Notes: a model not told the origin generated them from the sequence alone. 64,000 nucleotides of DNA from Thalassia testudinum (GCA_037157565.1 JAZHRO010000073.1:12530501-12594500); one strand, 5' to 3'; shown: positions 45,407-58,022, counted from the first letter of the stretch. Numbers and translations: made by a program.

Positions 45407-46619
45407 ACCCCCCTTCTAGTGTACACTTGATCCTTTAGGCTCTGCACACACTCCCGCAGATTGAAGGTGTCCTAATTTCAAATTTAGACATTTGAAAAGT
45501 GGATTCAAAGTTTAAAAACTTTCAGTAACTCAAGTCTTTTGGATTAGACAAGGAGATCTTAGAATTAATATCGTACATCTAGAAGGACTCACATAGATGT
45601 ATGAGAGAAAGTATAAATGTATGAAAGAACCATAAAATCAAAGATGAGTTCTTAGAAATGAGAATTGGTTGAAAATTAGGCCTCAGGTCATCTGTTCAAT
45701 TGATATAGACATCCAAAGTAACAAAATAAGTTGTTTTAAAAAATAATTGGTCATTTGTGGGTCCCAAGTGAGTACTTGAGAAAGATAATATAGACATCTC
45801 AGAACTTTGATCATTTAAACAAGGAGGAGCAAAGTCTAATATTTAAAGATTTATGAAATGTTGAAATTTTTAAATCATCTTAAGACGTCTGAGATGAAAC
45901 TATAGACACCTTAAATTTGTGATAGTTCAAAAGTTAGAGGAAGAACATACTCTAATTTTTGGCTCTTGTTAAAAGTAAATGTCTGGGAGCAAAGTTGAGT
46001 CATCAGACAAATTTGAGAAGTTGATTTTTTAGAGATTTAAAAAGATAAATGAAATAGATAGGTTCTAAGATGTATCCTATGGGTTTCAAATAGATAATTA
46101 AGGCTCTTTTTACATTCTACAAAGAAAAATAAAATACATAGAAAAACTTAAAAACTGCTATCTTCTTCAACTTCCTTTTTCTCATAACTTTCGACCATAT
46201 TATTTGCTTCATTTCTTCCCTACAAAAACTTATTAGTCATCAAAATAACAATGTTAAAGGATGAAATATAATTTGCCATTATAAAAAACTAACTAATTAA
46301 CAATATTCTCCCCCTTTTTTGTAAATGACTAAACATGCTTTGATATAGTTTCTAAAATGCTCCACTTTTCAAAAGTATATATAACTTCTACTTAGATTAA
46401 AAATGCTTCACCCCCTATCACAAAGCATCTAGTATTAATCTCCCCCTTTTTGTCATTATCAAAATAAGAGAAATTTTATATAAGATGTAAAGCATGATTC
46501 ATAATTAAATTCTAATGTTCAAGTAGTAATGAAAGACTAGACAACCGTCATAAATAAGTCTCAATGTTACATGCGAAGAGTTCATAAGAAATAAAAACTA
46601 AGAGTGCAAAGTAGCCCAA
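45407..46619 (-). other. Copia 3' non-coding region
   Basis: AT-rich, no ORF. It contains many AGACATC/AGACGTCTGA words between 45475 and 46020. Confidence 0.5.
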
Positions 46620-47758
46620 AACTAAAGAGAGATATTTCCTTTAAGATCGTCTTTTCCCTTTCTTAAGCCCCATCTAATGATTCTTCATTTGATCGTCAAG
46701 CACTGCCATGTACAAGGAATATTGGTTGGTGAAGCTTTGAAGATAGTCGTGATCTTCATGTTGTCTTTTGAGCTGGAGCTCCATGCCATCAAACATAACC
46801 TTTTGGAAGGCTTCTTGATTTCCCTATATGTTCTCCCATGAATAAACCCAAGATGCACTGTAGGAACAATAAGTGTTGGGGTGTGGAAGAAAGAGTGGTG
46901 CTTGAGAAGACTCTTGATTTGTCTTTTGATTTTCTTCCTCATTCCTTTTCTTAATCCCCATATGAAGAAGAGTGGTCCTATCAAACTTCACTGAATCATA
47001 TATATGTTGTCTTTTATGGTCAAGATTGAAGTGAAGAAGCATGTTGGAGATACAGGCTCCTAAAGGAAGATTTCTATGATGTGTAGCAATAAGACAATCC
47101 ATAATAAGATCACATCAATTTAATTTAGTGTGATTCATTATGGTTTAGAGACTATAGGCAAGTTCCTTAAAGACATGGTCAAATGAACCATATTTCTCTT
47201 GTAGGTTCCAAGAGATAGGTCTAGCAAGAAATCTAGCTATGGCCTTAAGGAATTTTGACTCGAGTTTTATACTTTCAAAAAAGACTTCTTCCATAACATG
47301 AGTTTTGCTTACAGTATTGAAGTCAACCTCCTTAGAGTTGTCCATTCAATTAACACCATTATCGAGTGAGTTGATAATGGAGGAAATAACTTCATTGGTG
47401 GTAGTGAAGGAGACATTTAAAATGGATGATTTCAAAATGGATTCCTTAGTAGATTCATTTGAGTAGTTTGCATAGAAAAGTTTAACTAACTTAGGCAAGA
47501 CACTAGGCAAACTACCTCCAGGATAAAAGTCTTCATCAAAGAAATGGTTAATACCTTGGTCTTGGAAAATATCAAGGAGACTAAAGTCTCTATAGTCTTC
47601 GAAAACTATAGGTCTTCCAGTTCTAACCTTAAAATTGTCAAAATTATTTAACTTTAAGAAACCTTTTTGCTTATGCAAAATTGTTTCATTACATTAGCAC
47701 ATTCCTGTTCTTGGGTTTGACTAGAGTTAGCACTCTTTTTTTTCTTTGTGGGGCCCAT
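46620..47758 (-). pseudogene. Copia accessory ORF, broken (plant-transposon-protein-like)
   Basis: Minus strand start MGPTKKKKSANSSQTQEQE at 47758 with a basic cluster. A frame change near 47678 leads to RPIVFEDYRDFSLLDIF, LPKLVKLFYANYSNE and, after stops at about 47346 and 47145, RFLARPISWNLQEKYGSF and GACISNMLLHFNLDHKRQH. The pattern (short basic start, LVxxFYAN motif, later hydrophobic/aromatic blocks) resembles the uncharacterised putative plant transposon protein domain found as an extra ORF in some plant copia and Athila elements. Function unknown. Fragmented by stops. Confidence 0.5.
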
Positions 47759-49075
47759 AGGAAAGGCAACTTAGAGAAATGAAACAACTTGAAGCAAAAT
47801 CAAGAGAAACTGAAAAAATTAGATATAAGTATTCTGGTCTGACATTTGAAATTGATCATTCAAATGTTTGAAAGAAAAATTGGATGACTAGAAACCAACT
47901 AGCTTTGATGTTTAAAGAAAACAAAGGGCCGAATAATATAGACAGCTAAAAGGAAACTATTGATGTTCGAGATTGAAGAAATCATATGATCGAACAATGA
48001 TCAATTAAGAAATGAAAAGATTGAAAAGAAATGATCTAAAGAATAAAAAACGCATCCTAAAGCATTAAAAAAATAGTTATAAGTTGTGAAAGATAAGGAA
48101 ATTGTAAAAGGAGTGATAAGAGAAGTTAGATTGAAGAACAACCTAGCCAAGAGATTCCTTCTCTTCTTTGTTATCTTAGATGGCTACGAATGATTGAATG
48201 TTTAGCTTAGGGATGGAGATGTTTGGTGAGATCTTGGATGGCTGAAGAAGTTGTTCTGATAGCCAGAGTTAGAGAAGAGAGAGTGAGAGCCAGTGAGAGT
48301 GAGGGAGGTTTGTGAAGAGAATAGAGAAAGATGGAAAATGAGGAGAAGTGTATTTTGGAAAGTTTGGAAGAGGGGACGTCATTTTAACCAAGGTGTGCAT
48401 TTACACAATGGCTAATGAGTAAAACCTTTTCAAAATCTCATCAAAGGTTGCAATAGTAATTAAGAGAAGTCATTGAGAATCTTCACTCAAATTTCAAGAG
48501 TAGAAAATAATAACCATAAAAAATCAAGCATTCATAAAGTAGGTCAAACATTTGAAATTCAAAATTTAGATGTCTTATACAAACATCTTAACAGAATGAA
48601 TTTTGAAAAGATCAACAGAATGGTCAAAAATTTGAATTCAAATATGAAAAACAATGGTTGGGGAGATACTAATAGAGAGATATGAGAAAAAGCAGATGTA
48701 TTAGTATGTGGTTCAAATGACTGAAACTCCTTAGTTTTTTAAAATCTTTCAAATAAAAAAGCACAGAAAACTTAGAAAAAACAAACATCTAAGGTGTCTT
48801 TTTAGTCAACTAAAAAGCTAGTTTTTTTTTAGTTTTCTAAGTCTTCTAACTTGCAAATTCCTAGATGCCTTCTAATATAGCTAAATCTTTCTAAACTAAG
48901 AGGTTTAGTGAATATATCTATAAGTTGTTCTTGAGTATTTATAAATTCTAACTTAATTTCTCCTTTAAAAATATTATCCTTTAGAAAGTGATGTATAACA
49001 TCTATATATTTTGTTCAAGAGTGGTGAATTGGATTCATAGAAGGGTTAATAACACTTGCATTATCATAAGTTATT
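47759..49075 (-). other. Copia spacer between pol and accessory ORF
   Basis: AT-rich sequence with no convincing ORF or domain. Confidence 0.4.
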
Positions 49076-49745
49076 TTAGTTTGATTGAATTCTAAAGCTA
49101 AATTTAATAGAGTTTGTTTCATTAAAGCACTTGAGAATGAGCCAAAGTAGCTGAAATGTAGTCACCTTCCATAGTGGATAGAGCAACATAATTTTGCTTC
49201 TAAACCCAAGAAACAACTGCACTACCCATGAATTGACAAGTTCCACTAGTGCTTTTCCTATTAGTCCTACTACCAACATAATCAACATCACTATATGCTA
49301 GTAGCTCAAGTGATGGTGTCCTATGGTAGAAAAGACCATAATCATTAGTTCCATTTAGGTATTTAAGAATACATTTTACAGCATTCAAATGTGATTTTTT
49401 AGGAGAGCTTTGAAAATGAGCACCCAAACAAGTTGCAAACATAGTGTCTAGTCTACTTGCAATAAGATAAAGAATAGAACCAATCATACCTCGATACATA
49501 GTTTGATCTATACTCTTACCATTTTCATCAAAGTCCATGCTCACATTAGTTCCCATCGGTGTTGATTTCCCTTTTGCATTCTCTAGATCAAACCTTCTTA
49601 GTGTCATTTGTGTGTTTGGTTTGATATAAGAACATGCCTTCATCAAGTTGATGAATTTGATATCGAAGAAAGAACTTCAATTCACTAATAAGGCTCATCT
49701 CAAATTCATCCTACATGATCTTTGAAAATTCTTGACAAAATGTGT
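49076..49745 (-). pseudogene. pol: Copia reverse transcriptase C-terminus and RNase H, broken
   Basis: Minus strand: FEMSLISELKFFL, YQIHQLDEG and KTPM-equivalent region STPMGTNVSMDFDE, then TMYRGMIGSILYLIASRLD, SHLNAVKCILKYLNGTNDYG, YSDVDYVGSRTNRKSTSGTC and FMGSAVVSWV, diagnostic of Ty1/copia RT-RNase H. It ends with YVALSTMEGDYISA-type residues after a stop near 49200. A frameshift lies near 49650. The upstream RT catalytic part is not recognisable in 49760-50097. Confidence 0.88.
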
Positions 49746-49760
49746 TAATTTGCTTTCGTC

Positions 49761-50097
49761 GAAGATTAAGAATGCGTCATAGTATAATGACTAAAGCTTA
49801 TCAACATTCAAAATTTATAGATTGAAATCAAGAGAGTTTTGAGGTCTTCTCATGGTGCAAATAATGTGAATCTAACCACTAATCGAGTATAAAAAATGAA
49901 CTCAATAATCTAATATAAAAAGAAATATAATTTTCATTGAATATAACTCACAAATAGATAAAAACTTGAGTTCTCAATCTGCAAACATAAATGAAGTGTT
50001 TAAGGAAAAAATTAGGTTTTCAATTAAGCTCAATTTAGCCTCAACACTCAGGCTTATTATTGAGTCCGAATTGATTGGATTCATTTTTAGCCTAAGT
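49761..50097. other. No feature recognised
   Basis: AT-rich sequence between the copia RT remnant and the H LTR; probably decayed copia interior. Confidence 0.35.
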
Positions 50098-51068
50098 TGA
50101 TGAATTCCTACATTTTAGAGTATCCTAATATTTGCATAAATGCATGCATTATAAATTAGATTTACATAGTTATCTTAATGCATTTATTAGATTACAGGAA
50201 GAACCCAAACCGACCGTGTACACCTTCGTGCCATCACCACCACAGGTCACGATCCTTCGTGCCGTTGACTCCACCGCACTCTCCTCAACATCATGACCTC
50301 GACCACTCCACTAGAGTCGATGGAGACTACCCACGCACGCTGGTGGGAGTCCCAATCGTTGGCGGGCCTCTCTTCTCTGACTGGTGACTGGCGGTTGTCT
50401 CCTGCCACGCCATCAACACTGACGTGAAGCTCTCATCTGCCTCGACCTTCCTCGAGCTCCTTGGCCTTCTCCATCGCCTCTTCTTCACACGAGATCAAGA
50501 GAAAGAATTTCTCTATTTTGCATTCAAATAAAATTTACATAACATGCCATTGTCGACACTATTCCCTTATTTTTGATGAGTAAATTATCTGAGTGGCTTT
50601 TGTTTGCAGGCCCTTAAATTTCTTCCTTTCTACTTTCATAAACCTAACTTGTTTTAACATGACTAAGATTCCTACATAAGTGCATTAAATATCATCGCAT
50701 ACCTACATGACCTAGAGGAGAAATTTAACTTTATGAAGTATAATTATGTTACAAGTCATTATGGGTTAATTACATTCATTTTATGATGCTAACAATTATG
50801 ATTGCACCCTTGCATTCTTGCAATATCACCTAACTCTTCCTTATCTTCTTATGTTGCATGTGATTTTGATATGGATTTCGCATCTATGACTAGGAATGAA
50901 AAATATTTGTTGATTTATTGATCTGTTCCTCCTTGTGGATACAACCTAACTCTTTGTGGTTAGTATTATTAATATTTTTTTTTTTTGGATTTTTCCACCA
51001 GGATTTACATACTGTAGCGACATATTTTTCTGACATATATTTCTGCCAAGCGAAAATTACCCGTTCCA
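50098..51068 (+). repeat. Family H 5' LTR (about 971 bp)
   Basis: Starts TGATGAATTCC, ends ..TTACCCGTTCCA next to the PBS. The start block (CATAAATGCATGCATTATAAATTAG) loosely resembles B and D LTR starts. The exact 5' border is inferred from TG and similarity. Confidence 0.65.
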
Positions 51069-51069
51069 T

Positions 51070-51087
51070 TGGCGCCATTGCCGGGGA
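51070..51087 (+). other. Primer binding site of H (tRNA-Asp type)
   Basis: TGGCGCCATTGCCGGGGA, one change from the tRNA-Asp complement and the best preserved PBS here with that of A. Confidence 0.88.
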
Positions 51088-52473
51088 GGAAACAAATGCA
51101 ATAGGTCCACATGGTTTATTTCTGATTATTTTGAGGTGCGCATTTATCTGACCATTCTCTATTCTTCTGTGCGAGGTACATTGGTGAGAAGGAGGAGCAC
51201 GCAGCGGAGACAATACAATTGGTGAACCTTGAGGCTACCTTGAGGATGACAATAGGAGTATGTGGGCCTTGATCCCACACACTTAAAGATGCATGGAGAA
51301 ACATCTAGGAGGATTATGCCTATTAGATTTCTGATTTATCATTTTAGAGTAGACTCTTAGGATTTAGTTTAATTATACATTTTCTCACCCTTGTAATTTT
51401 AGGCCAGATTTTGGTGGAGTATCCCCAATTCTTTAAATTTTACGTTTATTCTTAGTTAGATAGTTCTTTTGATTGTGCATTTATTTAAAAAAAAAAATTG
51501 AGCTGCTTGATAGAAGCTGCATATTCATAGGTCGACCATCTAGGAGTTCTTGAGCAGCATCTAGATTTTCTTACTGCATTGCGTACATTTCTGCATTGAA
51601 GAGTGCTAGAGCAAGGTACGTATTTTGTATCTTTTTGCATCAGTTATCTGTACACACATTGCATTTGGACATAATTAAAGAAGACCACTTAAGCTGACTT
51701 GAAAAGATTAGTCAAGTGGTCACATTACTTCTTAAAAGAAAAGTAAATTATACAGGAAGTGTTTGAATAACTTGATTGCAATTTTCAAAAGAAAAATCAC
51801 TTTTCGCAGTGTGTTGCACACTTCCTCCATCGAGCATGCACTATAGGCACCGTACTAGGACTTGGACCCTTAAGGCTATAGGCATTGATCTCTTTATCAG
51901 TAGAAACCCTCTTATCTCGCTTTGTGACGGTGACATTAACTTTTGCCCGAGTGATTTGATACTTTAAGGTGGGGGACACCCTTTAAAGGAATTCAAGGAT
52001 AATTAAGAGGCACTATTAATGCATCGCCTCAAAGGAAGGGTTCGCCCTACTGGCATCCCTTGGTTCCATCCTTGGAGTACCTTTTTACTTGAGCATTTGA
52101 GAATATCATTGCAACAAGGTGTACATCTTTAGGGCACTCGAAGGTCAATTTAGGGTGCATAATTGATTGACAACTTGATTGGTCACCCAAAAGGACTAAA
52201 AAGAAACCTCAACCTCCTTAACAGCATTGACCAGGAATCTCAAGTGCCTAATTTCTATTATTCCACATACGTGGGAATAGAGAAACACTGCCTTGACTCT
52301 ATTTGTCCAAGCTGAAGAGTTGGAAGAGGGCTTAAAGTACTTTAAATAAAAAAAAGACCTATTGCCTTGTGTTTGCTTGGTGTATGCTTGGTAGGTGCTC
52401 TCTTAGAAGGAGTCTTGTTTTCAACCTGGAACCTAACAGAATTATTAGAGAAGCCAACCAAGAAAGAAGAAAA
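51088..52473 (+). other. Leader of H
   Basis: Untranslated, stop-rich. A donor-like CAAGGTACGTA at about 51613 and acceptor-like TGCTTGGTAG near 52394 suggest the same spliced-leader layout as the other families, but less clearly. Confidence 0.4.
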
Positions 52474-52914
52474 ATGGCAGAAGAAAGACCTGAAGAAGAG
52501 ATTAGGGTTGGTGAAAATGAAAGAACCTTGAGAGACTATTTCCTTCCAACCACTCACCAAGCCCTACCTATCTGGAGACCTGGAGTGGATAATCCTTATG
52601 AGATCAAGAGCAACACCATATCTTTGCTCCCCACTTTTTATGGTATTGCTAGGGAGGATCCCTGCAGGCATCTTGAGGAATCCATCGAGGTCTGTTCCAC
52701 GGTGAAGGCCTGATCAGAACTCTATTTCCTTTCTCCTTAGAGAATAAGGCTAAGCACTGGTATCATACCCTGGATGCAAGGGGAAATGATTGGGCCACCC
52801 TTATAGGAGAATTCTTAAAAAAATACTTTCCTATGAGTAAGACCAACCATTACAGAAGAGAGATTATGGGTTTTACTCAACAAGAAGGGGAGCTAATAAA
52901 CATGCATGAATTAA
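52474..52914 (+). pseudogene. gag: gag of family H, frameshifted and truncated
   Basis: Starts MAEERPEEEIRVGENERTLR, then DYFLPTTHQALPIW, ISLLPTFYGIAREDPCRHLE. A frameshift near 52709 (TGA in the first frame) is followed by LIRTLFPFSLENKAKHWYHT, LIGEFLKKYFPMSKTNHYRR, EIMGFTQQEGE. These are standard Athila/Tat Gag core motifs. The ORF is cut by the D LTR. A more divergent Gag than those of A and F. Confidence 0.85.
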
Positions 52915-53968
52915 TGATAAAATGCTTATTTATGATAGTTCCTAGGCCTATCATTATGTATCATAGTATAAATATTGGATAACATTCATTGCATTGCATT
53001 TAGGATAGTTGTACATTATATACATTAATTCCAACATTTTATTTGGATAAGAGGTAGTGCGACATCTTTACAGGCTTCAGATGGGAAATTTGACCGTACG
53101 AATGGATCCGGAGCGACGATCGCAATCTGTCAATGTGACAATCACGCCGATCAGAGCTCCGTAGCGCCCTCTACAAGAAGAAAAAGGTGGATGGCCACGA
53201 TGGCACCATGTGGCACCATCACAACCCTCTAGCCCGGCCGCAGCCCCTCTTCCCAAGCAGCACCTATGAAGCCTCGACCGTTGGATTCAAATCCAACGGT
53301 CATCAAAGCACTACATCACCTGCTTCAAGCCAAAAAGAGAGTGGGCTTCGCACAACTGTTGGATCAAGATCCAATGGTCATAGCACGTTGAGCCTTAATT
53401 CCTAAGCAAGGCACAAAACCAACCTCAATGTAGCGGTCGGTGCTTCAACTCACAACGCTTGGCCACACGATCGGAGCCTCGAGAGTGGATTTTATCCGTT
53501 GAGCATGCATGGGTAAGAAATTGAGCTATCGATGGCTGATAGGGCGGCGAGGGAAGTAGCTACATGGCATTACTGATGCGCGGGACCCATGCACATGAGA
53601 TTCGATGCACAGGCGGACATGCAATCGTACACGCACCAGAGGCGGGATCCAGTGCGCTCACTCATGTGTGCTCAGAGCCCTTCAGCCACCATCCAAGGGT
53701 GGGGATTTAGTTCGCATGGATCGACATGCACCAGTGGACACTAGCGGATGCCCGATGGATGCTTGCGATAGCAGCTGGCAACCCGAGATGGACGACCAGC
53801 AAGGCTCGAGCACGATCAACACATGAGATAGAGGGCCAATGCAAAACACGCGTGAGCGGGTGTGAGTTGGCTACAGCAACACTTGAGCTGGACCTACAAC
53901 GATGTCTTGGAGGTCGCTATTTGTCTTATGCCTATTTTAGCCTCCTCTCATCCACTATATAAAGACCT
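52915..53968 (+). repeat. LTR D (B-related), 5' part
   Basis: Starts TGATAAAATGC and carries TAAATATTGGATAACATTC and GGCACCATG words shared with B, plus two GTTGGATN palindromes (53280 and 53358). A TATA box (TATATAA, 53956-53962) is immediately followed by the inserted C4 LTR, so R-U5 is missing. No tRNA-like boxes or hairpin seen. Confidence 0.7.
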
Positions 53969-56649
53969 TGTTGTCACAGCGAAATCGAGGTTAAAAACTG
54001 CATTATAGTATAGCCGAAATCATTTTGAAAACAAATAAAATTTATACATGAATTTTAAGTCCAAGGTCGAACACAGGGAGCAATATGGAATTCAAAACTC
54101 AAGATCACAATTTGGATCAAGAATATATGAGATTGCAATAAGAATAATGTTAGGTATGAATGTGCAGAAATAACGGAGTAAAATGGTGATTTAAATCACC
54201 AATTACTCCTCATAAATAACAATTAAACCATAGCCTCAAATATATGCAATCAAATATATCAGACAACTTAAACAGCCTGTGCTACAATGCTGTTTAAAGA
54301 CTCAAGGGTCTCTCTACTTCTTCTGCCTTGTCTTCTCTTCTTCTTCTTTCTTCTTCTTCTTCTCTTCTCATTCTTCTCTTTCACTTCCTGTGCTCAAGCC
54401 TTCTCCTCTTCTTTCTTTCTCTGTGCTTCTTCTTCACTCAGAGGGGAAGATCCTTTAAATGGCTAAGTATTAGCCATTTCTCCCTATAGCAAAACCCCCC
54501 TACCCCTGCGCACTATCTCTCTTTCTTTTTCTAGGTCATGCTCTCCCAAAGCATTCCACAGTACTGGGTAATTGGGTTTCGGACCTAGAAAGCACCCGGG
54601 TCCAGGGCTGCGGGCATGATCACAGTCGAGGAGTGGAATGGGTTAGGCTGGTCAGATCTGTGCTGGGCCCGTAGAGGACGGGTCACGGGTGAGGTGCATG
54701 TGAGCAAGTGAGCGGGGACCTCACCCCCAGTGTCTTAGGCAAATAGCCTTAGACATAATTTCAATTTATGCGCTGTGGGGTGCTGTTCAGCTGACGATGT
54801 GGCACTAAAGATAGTGCCTCTTCTTTGCGTGCATTTGCGGCTGGATTGCCTTCCAAATTGAGGCAAGTGCTGAGGTTCACGTCCTCAATCAATGACTTGG
54901 GTGTGTTTGCGAGATGTTTTTGTGCGACCTGGACTAGAAGCCTGGAGCAAAGGCACCTTGGAGCAGCCTTGAAGCTTGCTTGAAGAAGCTGCTCCATTGG
55001 AGGAGGCAAGTACCTGAAATTAGCAAGAAGGCCTTTCGGCCGTGTCAGAAGGCTCAGGAAGGATCATCGAACCACGGCAAATGCAACGGTTGTGGTTGTG
55101 TGGCGTGGCATGGTTTGTGCATGTAGGGCAGAGTCGGATTGTATGCATGAAGGTGGGTGTGTTCGGGGGCAAGTTTTGGGTGAGCGATAGGTGAAATTAG
55201 GTTAGGGCTTTGGTTTGTAGAGTTATGGCAGAGCTGATGGGGTTGGTAGCGGCGAGATTCGTGCAGTGCCACGGTGGATAGGCATTGCCAGAGCTTCGCT
55301 GGAGCAGAAGAAGGTGACGGCATTGAGGGAGAATCATTGGTTATGCGTGTGTTGTGAGAGTGGGAAAAGAAAGTATAGTGTGAGAGAGAGCGATAGAGGA
55401 ACTTAGGGATGCGTTAGAGAGACGGAGGGCTCCGGTGTTGGTCGACCGGAGTCGAAGAAGGAGGATGGTGCAGTAAGGCGATGATATCAACTGAGGGAGA
55501 GGCACGACCTCTCATTGGCAAGAGAGGTTCGCGAAGATGGGGGGAGGATCGTCGGCCGTCTAATTTGATGGTTGGATAGCTGGAGGAGAGTGGAGAGGGG
55601 TCGCCAGAGCTAAGTCTGAAGGTAGCCGGAGATGGAGTAGAAGAGGGTTTTTTAGGCCAAAACTTGCTGAAGAGCATGGCCTTGCCTTAGGGTCACTTTT
55701 ATAGGCCATAGGATGCCCGTCCAAGCTTAGAAAGAAGCTTTCAAGTTTAGATGGTGGTTGCAACAATGGATACCCAAACCTTTGAAAGGTTCGCACGACC
55801 TTTTCTGAAGGACTTAGAGCCCAAGGAATGGCTCGAATGGAAGGAAACTTCCTAAGGAATCCCCGTATCAATTTTGAGAAGGATTGATTGAGAATCGAGT
55901 GAGAAATCCTCGCTTGAAACTTGACGGTGAAGGTTTCACCTTCTAAAAATGGCACGGGGACTTGTTTGTGAAAAAGGTAAAGCAGTTGGGGGGTTAATTG
56001 TAAGAAAATTCAAAAGTTAAGGGTCTGAATGAGATTGAAAGAGTCTGACTGAACCAAAATGCAAACTTGGTCAAGATGATCTTAGATTAGGCCCAACTTT
56101 TGGTACAAAACTAATTTGACCCAAGGAATTCAATGGTGAAGTTCGATTTTGGTTTTGACCTCATTTGACTAGGTAATATATGCAAAACCCTAAATTAGGA
56201 CAAATGTTAGTCTAGGACTCTATTTTAGGTCAAGACAAGTTTTGATGGTCAAATTGAATGTTCCAAACTATAGAGAACATTTTTCTATGAATTTTAGAGA
56301 GTTTAGGTGAATTTTATCCTGACAAAAACCTCAATTCATTAAGTAGGTCAATTTTTAGGGTTTCAAAAGTCATTTAATTCTTAAAACACGTGCAAACCCT
56401 TTTCTGTTTGTTCTAGCCCACTTTTTAGACTTTAAGGGCCATTTGACCCTTAATTACCCCTTGGGAAAGCTTGTGATTGTACTACATTCATGATATGATG
56501 GTAAAATTACAGTTTTAACCCTATTTTCTTGTATTTCCCTTAGAATGGTTATGCAGTGACTTATGGTTCTCTAGTAGTTATGTAGGAGCATTTACTGACA
56601 TAATTGGATCAAAATGAACTTGTTATGGCTCATGATGGTGTTCCCATCA
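53969..56649 (-). repeat. Family C 3' LTR of C4 (2681 bp)
   Basis: Minus-strand start TGATGGGAACACCATCATG after the PPT, end ..GCTGTGACAACA. It carries perfect palindrome GGTGATTTAAATCACC (54185-54200), a (CTT)n-rich run on + (54330-54430), the U5 motif (about 54062) and the family C U3 block (56040-56620). Confidence 0.9.
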
Positions 56650-56687
56650 TACCCCCATGCCTAGCTTTTGCTAGTCTCTTAGCAAAA
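56650..56687 (-). other. Stem-loop and 3' polypurine tract of C4
   Basis: Minus strand TTTTGCTAAGAGACTAGCAAAA region (arms TTTTGCTA/TAGCAAAA) followed by GCTAGGCATGGGGGTA and LTR start TGATGGG. Confidence 0.85.
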
Positions 56688-58022
56688 TCTTATGGAATTA
56701 TCATTAGTTCTAGACCATATGCCCTTTTATGCTCAAAACTCTGATGTGTGCTTCCTTTTGTAGATTAGGTCAGAATGCCGATAGTAGACCTAGAGGTACT
56801 CAAGTACCAACCAATATTTGGACCTAACTAGCTCTAGCCTTAGTTTGCCACGAAGGTTTTTAAGGCCCACAGGAAATAACCTAAGGTTTGTTGAACTTCG
56901 CAATTAAAGCACCCATGCTTGTAACATGTTTTAGCCTAGGTTCAGTTTGCAGTGCGTTTTTGTAAGAGAGAGACAAAAGAATTTTTCTTTGTTCTTGGAG
57001 AGTTTTCTCTCTTTTTTCTTTTTATTTCTAGCATCAGATTAGCTTTACAACATGGTCAGTATCGGATTCCTAGTTCCAACCATCAATCTTCATAGGGTCC
57101 CTGGCAATTGATGCTTCGAGATAGCACCGCCCATGGCAACCCCTAGAGCCCTAGCTTTCAAGATTTCGAGATAATCCTGCCCATGGCATTCTGTAGCTAA
57201 ATCCTGACCCTGGCAATCGACATTTCGAGATAATGCCGCCCATGGCATCTGAACCAGCATAAGGTACTTACATGCCCCTAGTAGGATATTTAGATATCCT
57301 AGGAGACAAAGGCTGAGGAGATGATATGTTATTACGCATCTTCAAGGGGACTTTCCTACCTCTCCGCACTGGGAACTCATCCAAATCAACTTGTGTTGAT
57401 TAGCCGCTCCTAATCTAGGTAACTTTTTCAGAACAGATTTAACACATTTGCGTGATTTTGATACTTAAGCGCACTGAACCAGACTGTGTGTGGATTGGGG
57501 TGGTTAGGTTACCAAGTCCCGCAAACCAGAGGTCAGTTAACGAGGTCGAATAACCCTAAGCCTTAGACCTAATACTTAATCTTCGCATTTTCCCCAACCT
57601 CTTTAGGACTATCCAGATCTTAGCGGATACTTTAATTTTTAAGCCTAGGATTGCAACTCAAGGGGCCTAAGATCAGCGTTCCTACTAATCTCTTTTGTCT
57701 CTTAGCACTTTTTGTCTTTCATTTTCTTTCTTTTGATTTGGTCTAGAACTAAGACAATTCCGTAATCTTTTAGTAATGACTATCTCTTTTTCCTTTCTTT
57801 TGAAATTGTGCTCCTTTTTGAAATTATTATCTCCTCTCCTTTTTTCCTCAAAAATGATATGCAATTAATTTAGGATTTCCTCCATTCTCCTATTTTTTCT
57901 TTTTTTCAAATTTTTTTTATTTTTTTGGTTTTTTTGGAATATGTGATTTATTATTATTATTATTACTTTTTTTATGAAACCCTTTCTTGTGAAGTGATTT
58001 TCATGGTGTTTTGTACTTTAAT
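56688..58022 (-). other. 3' non-coding interior of C4 with tandem repeats
   Basis: Three imperfect copies of a unit around TTTCGAGATAATGCCGCCC then ATGGCAT lie at about 57098-57256 (centres near 57119, 57168 and 57228). A (TTA)n run is at 57948-57966 and T-rich stretches at 57880-57935. No coding evidence. Confidence 0.6.

Larger units (their letters stand above)
45399..49760 (-). mobile_element. Ty1/copia element remnant (minus strand, 3' part)
   Basis: Minus strand: RT-RNase H remnant (about 49745-49076), spacer, accessory ORF (47758-46620), long 3' region, then CTAGAAGGGGGGTTGAATAG (45418-45399), a copia-type polypurine tract with LTR start. The LTR is cut after a few bases by G. The gene order (pol, then extra ORF, then PPT) recalls Sirevirus-type copia elements. 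Confidence 0.7.
50098..52914 (+). mobile_element. Family H gypsy element, 5' part
   Basis: LTR 50098-51068, PBS 51070-51087, leader, and gag from 52474, cut at 52914/52915 by the D LTR. The 3' part is not in the window. Confidence 0.75.
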
